Assembly (NCBI RefSeq): GCF_029227915.1
Contig: NC_079878.1
Coordinates: 22,281,501-22,345,500, forward strand
Reading direction: 5' to 3'
From: Hydractinia symbiolongicarpus
Taxonomy: Eukaryota; Cnidaria; Hydrozoa; Anthoathecata; Hydractiniidae
DNA length: 64,000 nt
The notes beneath the pieces were generated by a model. The model worked only from the letters and a program-made list of their open reading frames with translations. It ran no database searches and was not told the origin of the DNA. This document shows positions 1 through 9,900 of the stretch, piece after piece. The translations under genes and the position numbers were made by a program. The first letter of the stretch is position 1, and every line of letters begins with the position of its first letter.

Positions 1-150
1 GAAGGAGTAAATTTATAAATGCTTTCAGTAAGGAATTGGGCAAAATGAAAAAAAAAAATTGTTTGTTTATTAAGTTCTTTAATTCGCTTCTGTCTTTTGG
101 GTTACTTGAAAAGATATTTTGTAAGGGACTAAACATTGACTTAAAATAAC

Positions 151-179
151 CATAGTCACAAGAAAAAAAGATAGTCTAG
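151..179 (+). repeat. Left terminal inverted repeat of the P-like element
   Basis: Perfect 29-base match to the reverse complement of 2945-2973; it begins CATAGTCACAAG. Preceded by AAATAAC (144-150), which recurs directly after the right repeat. Confidence 0.85.
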
Positions 180-243
180 CAACAAACAATAGGCCATTGT
201 TCTATGTTTTTACGGCTGAACTATAGTGGCTCCCAAACCTCCG

Positions 244-269
244 ATCCTGCACAGAAGTTCAAAATGGCG
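244..269 (+). repeat. Subterminal inverted repeat carrying a start codon (left copy)
   Basis: 26 bases repeated perfectly in inverted orientation at 2857-2882. Each copy holds CAGAAGTTCAAAATGGCG, so the same ATG context stands at the head of both converging ORFs. On the right it starts the finger protein (ATG at 2862-2860). On the left the ATG at 264 leads into only 10 codons before a TAG. The repeat probably contains promoter or 5' leader sequence shared by the two genes. Confidence 0.75.
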
Positions 270-345
270 CATTTTTTGGGTGTTGTGTGTGCTTAGTTTG
301 GTGTTTTTATTTCGACTTTGGGTGTTTTTCGTACAAGATTTTACT

Positions 346-1138
346 ATGCCTGGTGAAAATTGTACTATATATGGATGCTCTGTATCGAGGAAAAATAAAG
401 ACATCAGTATTTTCAAAGTTCCGTTGCCAAATAATGAAGTAAACAAAAAATGGGGAAAGGAGCTCATCAATATCATCACGAAATATAGGGAGGTAGATGA
501 CGAGCTGAGACGTCGCATTTCCACGTCAAGTTCTCAGTGAAACTGTTGGCAAAGTTCTCAATCAGTTTGGTCCACCTGAAGCAGCTGGTACTGCACAATT
601 TTGTCTAATGATGGATAGTTTTTTTGACTGCTTGAATGTGAAAAACACTGTCGAACATGAGTTGAAGAGAAAACCATTTCTAAAACCTTATCAGTCAGTT
701 GATGATGAACGCTTTGCATGGTTGGACGGTTTTCTCTCCTATTTCACCTTATGGAAAGAGTCAATTGAAGAGCGTGGTGATAATTTTACAAAAAATGCCA
801 AATCAAATATGTTTATTTCCTGGCAAACACATGAAGGGCTTAAGATTACAGTTAACTCTCTCAAAAAAGTAGTGAAATTCCTTTTACAACATGGTGTACC
901 GTACATTCTTTCTGAACGGTTTTGTCAAGACGATCTGGAAAATTATTTTGGTAGGCAGCGTGCCATTGGATAGCGACGTGACAACCCATCGGTGAGAGAC
1001 GTTGGATATAATGACAATACCATAAAAGCACAATTTTCTGTAAGACCAATTGCTGGGAATGTACAAGGATGTGGTAGCAAATTCAACATGATAGATGACA
1101 CCCCATTACCAAAAAAAAAAAGTCTACACTTTGAATGA
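346..1138 (+). pseudogene. THAP/P-element transposase, internally deleted
   Basis: The ATG at 346 opens a THAP-like zinc-binding domain (MPGENCTIYGC, then a KVP motif and a basic helix). This N-terminal part breaks off near 520, before the second half of the zinc site. A different frame then picks up a P-transposase C-terminal region from about 527: QVLSETVGKVL, then FCLMMDSFFDCLN, and ERFCQDDLENYFGRQR at about residue 120 of the second piece. The RNase H-like catalytic core expected between these parts is absent, so this is an internal deletion derivative. A TAG at 971-973 interrupts the frame just after FGRQRAIG; the same frame then runs on to a TGA at 1136-1138. Known family role: DNA cleavage and transfer by the transposase. 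This copy cannot be active. Confidence 0.75.
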
Positions 1139-1153
1139 AGCACACAACAAAAC

Positions 1154-1175
1154 GGCTATTTTTATAGCCACACAT
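1154..1175 (+). repeat. Inner inverted repeat at the tails of the converging transposon ORFs (left)
   Basis: 22 bases matching the reverse complement of 1594-1615 perfectly. Each copy contains its own palindrome, GGCTATTTTTATAGCC. The pair lies at or near the 3' ends of the two converging genes and may act in transcript 3'-end formation, or be scars of a smaller nested element. Confidence 0.7.
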
Positions 1176-1519
1176 TTGAAAAAATGTTAATAATTGGCAA
1201 TTTTATCTAGTTCTCTTTATATTGTGGGACTGGAGATGCTTTGTTCTATCATTGGATCATTTTAGGAGATGGTTATTGGATGAGTATGTATGTTTATTTT
1301 TTCTATGTCCCATCTATCTATTATTTTGTGAAAGCTATTAGCTATGGAAAAATTGCAATGTTGTCACTTTTTCAAAACGCGTCAGAATTACTCACGCATA
1401 TATTTACAGGAAAATCAGAGGAATCCTGATATCTTAAATTGACCGTAAATGAAGTAACAGGATTTCTCACACGGCACCTCTAAATCGTACTGTGAGGGAT
1501 CCTGATTTTTGTCTGAAGT

Positions 1520-2862
1520 TCAACCAGAAGAAAAAAAAAAAAGGAATGAATTTTTATTGTGATTTTTAGCCATGTGTAATGTTTTTTTATCACATGTGTG
1601 GCTATAAAAATAGCCATTGTGGCAGATTTTATAGTTCATGCCTGGAACTAGATGAATCAGTGACCCATGTCTGCTGCTACTGGCTTTTTTAATTTCAGTT
1701 CTCAATGATCTTTTCTTTGCAAGTTTTTTAGCAGCCTTATGTTTTTCACGTATGTCTCTAGCATAGGAAAAGCTGCAAACTCTTGTAAACATAGTAAGCA
1801 TGTGTTCCAGAAGATTCATACTGACTTCTTTACTGACTTGTGGATCAATGGTTTAACAGACACTTTTGAAATTGGAAAGTACAGAACAGTTTTTGAGCAT
1901 ATTTTTAACAAGGTCTTGACAATTTAGTGTTGTGCTGAAATTTGAAGTTTTCAACCGAAACATTTTTTCACATTCTCGAAAAAGTTCTTGTATTTGTTTG
2001 TTCACTCTCCACAAGCCACCACGGTCGCGTATATTGATCAATGTCTGTGAATCATCACAGTCAACTTTGCATGCTTGTAGGATTGATACAGCCTGTTTGT
2101 TGAATTCACTTTGTTAAGACTTTTTCGAAAAACGGAATTTTGTATAAAGCTTGTGAACAATAAATCCAGCCACATATTGCAGGCTTTTTTGTTCATTCTC
2201 CGAGATAGGTGTTACAGCTTCAGTTACAGAATCGACAACTTTATCATTACCCGAAAGATGAATTAAAACATGATTTGCAAGTTCTGTTAGAATAATATTG
2301 CTCAAAGTAGTGTCCTCAAATTTTGATGGAAGCAAGTTATCTTTCAATAGACCATAAAAGTTTGCATAAAAATCTTCTGCATCACCGTTATACTTTCCAA
2401 TGATTGGCTTCAGTTTTTCCCAAAGTTTGACCGCATCATCATTAGAAACTTTGAAATCACGAAACACTTCCCTGGTTGATTTGGGTAAACATTGATCACC
2501 AAGGCATATCTCAGCACTCTTCGTGATAAGTACTTTCAACTTCAAAGGGTGTAGCTTTTTCAAAATTTGTTCTTCTTTAGTAAGTTTTGGTAATGAAGGA
2601 CCAGCATTCGTCGATATTTCAGGAGTAACTTCAGTAGTGTGTTTGACATTGCGATGTCTAGTCAGGCCACGTTGTGATTTACAAATTTTATCACAATCCT
2701 GACAAGGATACCCAACTTCTTCGTAAGCTTCCACTTCCGTTATCACAGCATCTAATTCCAAGTAAAATCCACATCTTCATCAAGAAAACCGCCTTCAAGT
2801 AACTCAAATAAATCATCAAGATCTTCGCCTGCAAGGTAGTCTCCTCCTGCATGCGCCGCCAT
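1520..2862 (-). pseudogene. Transposon companion protein with a C2H2 finger, broken
   Basis: Starts at the ATG at 2862-2860 inside the subterminal repeat with an acidic N-terminus (GEDLDDLFELLEGG). It then needs a frameshift near 2755 to reach the main frame. That frame carries a C2H2 finger (CQDCDKICKSQRGLTRHRNVKH) and, near its end, YVAGFIVHKLYTKFR, a motif typical of transposon-encoded proteins. Two stops, TAA at 2114-2116 and TAA near 1850, lie in the same frame. Protein-like sequence continues past both: INIRDRGGLWRVNK, then YARDIREKHKAAKKLAKKR. The three pieces 2114-2761, 1853-2041 and 1520-1819 share one phase, so simple nonsense mutations explain the breaks. The function is not known; it may be an accessory factor of the element or the end of a second transposase. 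Confidence 0.65.
1594..1615 (-). repeat. Inner inverted repeat (right copy)
   Basis: Mirror copy of 1154-1175; see that entry. Confidence 0.7.
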
Positions 2863-2944
2863 TTTGAACTTCTGTGCAGGATGAGCGGGCCGTCCCAGGC
2901 TGATTGAGGATAGTTCGCGTAAACAATGCCGACGGTCCACGCAA

Positions 2945-2973
2945 CTAGACTATCTTTTTTTCTTGTGACTATG
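2945..2973 (-). repeat. Right terminal inverted repeat of the P-like element
   Basis: Mirror copy of 151-179, followed by AAATAAC at 2974-2980, the probable target-site duplication. Confidence 0.85.
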
Positions 2974-5900
2974 AAATAACTGATACATAATCCAACAAAT
3001 CGAAGTTCAGGTTCTCGACTGAGTTTTATAATAAAGAAGTGCCAAAGTAAATAATTCGAGATAAGAAAAGTTCAAGTTCACTGTTTGTGTTGACTGAAAG
3101 TCAACCGTATATGCTTTTTATTAAGCACTGCGAGACCGAAATTTTTTTTAAAAAATGAAGCATTGAATAGAAAACCAAACAAAAAAATTGCAAAGCTGCA
3201 TCACGAAAATTGCCTGAAGGGAATAAAACTACAGGCACACATTAAAGGGTTTCTCAGGCTCTTCCTCCGCTATTTTAGTCAGAGAATTAAAATCTAGGGT
3301 AAACACTTTTTTCTCTGTATTGACGCAATGGTATTCTTTAAGTTATGCATTGAATAGTTTAGATAAGCAAGGCGTATGAAAACAGTTTCAGAAAAAAACC
3401 CAATAAAGAAGGCATGGGAAGTTGTTATGTTGCTTTTTAAAGGAGGTTTATTCCATGTATATTTAGATGCATCAAGAAGCATTTCAATCTTTGTACACAT
3501 GCATAGCCCACCTGAGTATACTGACACGGGGCACGCGTGCGACTTAACGTGCAGCTAAACGTGCAATTAGTTGGGAGAATCGGAAATCACGCGACATGGT
3601 GAAAAAAAACGTAACAACTAGGAGCGTTCAATAAATTGAATTTATAAACAACAACAATCAAACTTACCGTATAGAAAGTTCGCAACAGATAAAACAAACC
3701 ATGGTATTATAAATATTCTAATTCCAACCATAATAATAATTAAGCTGTTGAATAGTTCACATTTGATTTGATGTTGCCATAGAGTCAACCCTATCTATTT
3801 CCCTGTAGTAAGAATTGTAAATCGAGTATAAACATTATAGGGAGAGTCTCCATGAGTTTTTGTGCAGGCCTCTGCAGCTGCACGAGCTCAGATTCGGCAT
3901 AATATTTTCTGTGAAAATCAACCAAGCAGGACGAAACATTAGTTGCGCTTATAATGGCTTAGCAGGGCGTATGATTTTAACATGTTTAGCATGGCGCGCG
4001 AAAAATCAGAAAAATAATTATCGAAATTAAAACTTGATACTTTTTTCTGAACAGTATTGACTGTTTTTCTGCATATAATATTCCAAAAAAAATTTTCAGT
4101 TTATATCAGTCTAAAATGCTTAAATAACCGGCCTAAATATTCCTGGCCTAAATATTCCTGACCTAAAACCTTTTTTAAAACCTACATTCCAAAGTTTAAA
4201 TGTTATTTTCTAAATCAACCTCGTTTCCAGTGTTTATTTTGAATTGGCTGAAAGAGAAAGGAAGCCTCTTTGGCTTAAAAACAAACGAAACAAAACACAA
4301 ATATGATCGACGACCTACCTAAAGGAAAATAATTTTCGCGAGAAATTGTTTGAAAACAAAATTTAATTTTCGCGAGAAACAATTTTAACGAATTTTGTGA
4401 GAAAAGGATTTGTTGACATTTTGTTTCTCAATTTGTATCTTTTTCCAAGAGCGTTTATGTAGGTGAAATTCACATACAAATTATATTTAGTTCTACGCAA
4501 ATCAAAAAAAAAAAAATTGCTGTAAATGATAAAAACCCGCGAAAATTAATTCCTTTAAACTACTTAACTTATTATTCGTATTAATAATTTTTATTGGATC
4601 TGTGGATAGAAATACCACGGGGAGACACCATCCAATTATAAAACAAAAGTTCCTGGTTTAAAACCTATTGCTGAACACCTATTGTTAACCTATTGTTAAC
4701 AGAAAGCTGGATTCAGACCAAAGGATAGCCTTTTTCATGCAACCTGCTTCCATGGTCTAATGACTAAAATAAAAACAGACCTAAACGAAAAGAAAAATAT
4801 TGATCCAGAAAAATTATTTCTTGGAGATTTTCAACCATACTTACAGCTTTTATTTAAGTGGTATATTCCATTTCCAGAATTAGTGGCCGTCCAGCTTGTT
4901 GAAGTTTAAGGATTTATAGTACCCTGTAGCTGGAGTGTTAAAAAACGAGCTATTCGTTACCTTAAGAAAAAAGTAAAAAAGAACGGACTAAAGTGACTTT
5001 TTTATACCCTTAAGTTAAGGTTTCAAAATATATATCAACGTTTTTTTCTAAAGAGGAACTTTAAAGCTTCACTCATTTAGGAACGGACAGAACGACAAAT
5101 TAAAACAAACGTTCAACTTACCTTCGGGAAATTCTAATTTGATTTCGCGAATGTTTTTCACTTCCGCGATTTATTAACAAACTCGCTTTTCGCGAAAATT
5201 AATTATCGCAAAGATCTACACCAATTATCTTCTGATTTTTTCAGCACTTATATTATGGATACGTAAATTTTAACTATAGCAGTCTTATGTCACCCACAGA
5301 AAAAAACAAAAAAAAACACTGAAAAAGCAGTAAATTATGAAACCAATTCTTTTTTTCGCGAAATTTATTTCTCAGCGTGCCTGAATCTTTCTTTTAAAAC
5401 CAATTTCGCTTTCATGTTTATGCTAATTGTATCCAATTGTATTGTTCTTGCGCTTACATTAGCATGAAATTGGTAGCCATTTTTATTCTCACTGCGACAT
5501 TTTCCATAGCTGCAATTCTTGTTCTCTAAAGCCAATTCTTATTATGCGCTCATTTGACTACGCAGTCGTCCTCCATGGACGAGGCGACAATTATACAAAA
5601 TCGAAATGTGGCAGATCTGTGAATATTTTCTATCTAATACAAGTCTTCGCTTTCACCCAAGCTATAATTTATTGCTGCGTCGATGTGTCAAAATCAACTG
5701 CTGGTATCAAAAGCACGAAATATAAAGATGCACGAAATAGCGGCGCGGAAAATTTGTAAGACGGGAAAATTTCCGTATTTATTATCATAGGTTGATGGCT
5801 AGTTGACTATCCCCAACACTATTTCCCAGTTTTTTTGTTTTTACGCTTATGGGATAGTAAAGGGTCATGGGATAGTAAAGGGACGGTAGTGTTACTGTGG

Positions 5901-6544
5901 ATAAAGGAAGTAAAAAGTAAGAAAAAGAGAGAAAAAAAGCTAGAACAGGTTATTCATATATTCAGACAATATTTACATTAAATATTCCACAATTAATTGA
6001 AGTTTGAAAAATCACGGTAGAAAAAGCTCATATAGGGGAGAAGTCCTTCCACACTATTTTTTCAACGATTAAAATACAAATCAAAGTAAGTTTGATGAAA
6101 GAAGAAAACATTTAGGTTGTTCTAACCACAGTGGTGTGCACTATACGTTGTCAAAGCTGAGTGAAAACTCCAATTTTTGTAAGTACTCGCTATCATGGGT
6201 TGATAATTAACTCAATTCTATCCATCAGTGTCTTTCCACGTTTCACTATTATACATCCATTATTTGTGTTTTGCTACTACAAGTGTTCAACTTTCTTCAT
6301 TTTCTTGTTCATCAGGTCTGTAAAAAAAGACGAAAACATAATTTTCAACAACCCCATTCACCCATCACTTAAGCAGAGCAAATGTGCCCTATTTCCCTAA
6401 AAAAGCACAGCGTGCTTGCAGGACCAGTAGGTTCAATGACCGGTCCAATATATACAATCCAGTATATTTCTTTATATACTTGTGCCGGTTAACAGACTAC
6501 TAGTTTTGGATGTCTTTGAAGTTGGTAATATTATTACAGTCGAA
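2974..6544. other. Non-coding stretch between the P-like element and the 3' end of NCAPG
   Basis: No frame here reads like a conserved protein. The longest open frame (5544-5759, plus) has no recognisable motif and is probably chance. The stretch is AT-rich and contains inverted-repeat elements built around TTTCGCG and CGCGAAAATTAATT (4320-4557, and around 5120-5215). It may include the 3' untranslated region or terminal exon of NCAPG. Confidence 0.5.
4320..4557. mobile_element. Small inverted-repeat element (TTTCGCG family)
   Basis: Left end 4320-4340 (TAAAGGAAAATAATTTTCGCG) pairs with right end 4538-4557 (CGCGAAAATTAATTCCTTTA) with one gap or mismatch. The interior repeats TTTCGCGAGAAA. 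It has the size and structure of a MITE, with no coding capacity. Related TCGCG-rich sequence lies at 5120-5215 and 6545-6841. Confidence 0.55.
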
Positions 6545-6841
6545 TACTTTAAGGTAAAAAATTTCAAAATAAAACAAACTTAGTTTCACGAAAAATTTGA
6601 TTTATATTAATCGCGAAAGTTTATTCTTGCAATAAGACAATCAAAGTAACGGATCTACCTGGAGGCGGCGATAACAGAAACGCATTCGATGTACTTAAAA
6701 CATTTTCGACTTGATTGAAAAAACGTGTGAAGTTTATTTGTTATATCCGTAAATTGGCAAGAATTAATTTTCGCAAAAAATCCAAAATCGCTTAATTTGC
6801 GAAATTCACAAATTTCACGATTGTTTTTTACCTTAAAAGTA
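6545..6841. mobile_element. MITE-like element with TACTTTAAGGTAAAAAA ends
   Basis: Left end 6545-6561 and right end 6824-6841 are near-perfect inverted repeats. The interior shares CGCGAAA and GAATTAATTTTCGC words with the elements near 4.3 and 5.2 kb. It covers one candidate last exon of NCAPG (acceptor near 6656), so that candidate is doubtful. Confidence 0.55.
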
Positions 6842-6930
6842 CATAGAATACAAGATCTCTTAGAAAGATTCCTTTGCAAGATTTAATTTCGAACGTTGTA
6901 AACTGTCCTCACCCATATAAAAAGACATAC

Positions 6931-9900
6931 CTTGTCGAATTGTGTACGTTAAAATCCACATCCATGCTGCAAAATAAAAACACATTTATTACTGCAGTCC
7001 TGCATACACGCTTTCTCCTTTATAAAAATATACTTTATAAGAATATCAGGCTGTGATTTCAAGTTAAAAACTATAGGTCTACTGTTTAGAACAATAGAGA
7101 GATAAAAATAATAACTAAACTGGCTAGATTATTCGTGTACCGCGTTTACCCTATTTTTTCCGCTGCAGGATTAATGTTCTAACATCAAATTAGCCGTCTT
7201 AAACAGTTTTGAATCGACTAATAACTAACTGATTTCTTGTGAGATTATTAAATCACTGTGAAAACATTAAAACTCACCCTGTGGAGTCTGAATCTAATTT
7301 CGATTTTTTCGACAAAATCGTGTCATCACTAGTTGAGTTTAACTTATGCTTTTTTTGATCCAAGGTATCTGTCGTCGACTCTTAAAAAATACAAAAGATG
7401 ACAACTTATTAAATAAAAAACTGATTGGAATAATATTCTGTGTTCATATCAGACTGGGAAAGGTCCTACTGATTGCATCCTAAATATGAATTACGCGGTG
7501 TTGATTTTTGAAAGCTAAATCACAGGTCCATGTTTGCGGGGCGAGGAACGACGGTACCCTAATCTTTTTCTTACTTTCCGTTGTGTCAGTTAGCTGAGGG
7601 CAGTGACGTACAATGGATCTGGCCCTGATAAATACTGTTCAAGTTTATTTTTAGGTTTTTACACCATAAACTAAGTCGCAAGCAATCTATATTCCAATAT
7701 GGACTGCTTTTACTTTGATAAATTCCATTGCATTTTTTTAAAACAACGCCTTTAACAGTTATACCATCCTGTAAGCAGCAGTAACATCAACCTATTTTTT
7801 GATTACTTAAAATATTAGCTACAGATTTTATATGTAAGTTATATTAAAGCCTCGAAACTTAAAATTAAAAACACGCATATAACATTAGTATTTAAGAATG
7901 TCTTTTTGCCTGGTTTGAAAGTTGTAATAGAGTACTAAGATAAAACAAACAAGGTTAAACAGGTACTTATATGCTAATCTGATCGCCATCTTGAATAAGA
8001 GCTCCCGCGTAAAGCGGTAAACCAAAGTAATACACCTTTCCCGAGACCACGAGTCATACTTTTTTAAACTCCTAAAATATGAATACCATATTTAAATTCA
8101 GCATAGTTTGTTTAATTTAAGTGTAAAAGTTTAACTTGATACGCCAACAGAAAGTGCTATTTTGAGGAGATATATCACAGTTAAAGTCTTCTTGATGCTC
8201 AAGTTACTATGTCCCGCCTCGTTTTCAAAAAGAGGTTGGACATTACTTGCTGCATTGTTTCGAAATTTTCATTGTTTCGAAATTTTTGATAAGGAATTCA
8301 AATCTGTTGTCCGTTTTTAATAAAACTCAACAAAAAAAGTTGCAGCACATCAAAAGAATAAGTCTCGGGAAAGGTGTATTGTGACGCAATTACGTTGCTG
8401 TTCAGCAAATGATCGAATTTTCAATAAGGGACTTATAGGGAATTTTTTTGTGTATAACAACAAAGGCGAAAGTTTTGACCTTGAATTTGTTGCTTCAACG
8501 GACATTAAGTCGCTGAAAACATAACAGGGGCATAGCAGTTAAAAACTCCTTATTGCTCGTACCTTTCATATATCTATCGCATCCACGAGCAACGTAATGA
8601 CGTCAAAATTAAATTAAATCCGAAGTTAGGTCGCACGAAAAACCATTGCAATACGGGCTAAATTTCCGTTTTTGCAATCCGTGTGTGCGAAACGAATACT
8701 TTTTTTGTTTAATACTAAAGTTATGAACATTTTAAGATATGGAAGTGAGTGGTAAGTTTTAACATGGCGAATTTGGAAATCCGTATTTTATTTACTGAAA
8801 TGCTATAAAAAATGTTTTAAATTAAAAAGGAAAAAAAACCCAGATTAGATAAATTCTTACCTAGCCCCAAGAAAGGTGTTTAATATCGAACTAGTTCCTG
8901 TTTGTATTGTTGTGGCATATTTTGCCAACATTCAAATTTACGAACACTATAGCAAAACAAATCAATGTTGATCATTAACGTTATGTATCACTGTGTATAT
9001 GGAATTTGAAATGCCATTCTACTTTACAGTTAAAATGTTTCTATTTGCACAGCAAGCCATTCAGGCTTTTGCTATGGTTAGCTAAGATTTATAGACTTTC
9101 CAGCCTTGATGTGTATAAAAGTTATACATTTAAAGACGGAGTTTACTATACAGTAGACTTCTATTGGTGTGTAGCAAGTTGATGAAGCGACACTATGACG
9201 AACTATAATCGGGTACTATTTCGCGCTTCGCATCGCGCGACATGAACCGACGTACCAAAATGATCAAAGGAAACTTCTTCAACATTCGTAAAGGGAGAGA
9301 AAACTCTTTTCAAAACAGATTGGAAACCACAACAATGCGAAATTTTAATGAAAACAAAAATATACTCAAACAAACAAAATCTCAAAACATTATGACAAAG
9401 ATTTCTAGATCGACTCAGAGCTTAGCTAATGTTAATCACGGAGGTTGATTGAAAATTTTCCTTTATAAAAAATAAAAATGAAGCAAAAGTCTAAAATGTC
9501 TGTTAGGAGAAAGGATATGCAAAAAACCGAATGCGTCAATTTATTACAAGTTATGGAAGCTGGTACAAAAACTGTTGGTGGCTTGTAAAAAAACTCTTTT
9601 TAACGAGTCGAATTGTTTTTCGCATGTCGAACGTTCTTGAGTTTTGATGCTACCTTTTTTTCTTTTCTGAAAGACAAAAAAAACACATCGACTCACTCGA
9701 CGTGCAACCACAATCTTAACTAAATGAAAATGCATATTCTCTATTTCTTTCAACGCACTCGAACTTCTGTATATGCACAGGTTGGGAGAATATGTTTTTC
9801 ATTAGAAATTTTAACGTTTTTGTAACGCAAATAAAACACGCTAATATTTAAAGTAATTATAAATTTGAATGAATCTCTAAAATAATCTGAATATAATTTA

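Larger units (their letters stand above)
151..2973. mobile_element. P-like (THAP-type) DNA transposon, degenerate, two converging ORFs
   Basis: A 2.8 kb element bounded by a 29-base perfect terminal inverted repeat (151-179 and 2945-2973). A 7-base direct repeat AAATAAC flanks it at 144-150 and 2974-2980, consistent with a target-site duplication (P elements usually make 8). The left half encodes, on the plus strand, a THAP domain and the C-terminal part of a P-type transposase. The right half encodes, on the minus strand, a C2H2-finger protein. The two broken genes run tail to tail. In-frame stops, a frameshift and a missing middle of the transposase make it non-autonomous. The class is inferred from the THAP motif and the C-terminal transposase signature; exact family placement is not possible by eye. 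Confidence 0.8.

Noticed and set aside
5544-5759. Plus-strand open frame of 71 codons
   Set aside because: No recognisable motif, no supporting splice sites or neighbours, and it lies in a repeat-rich region.
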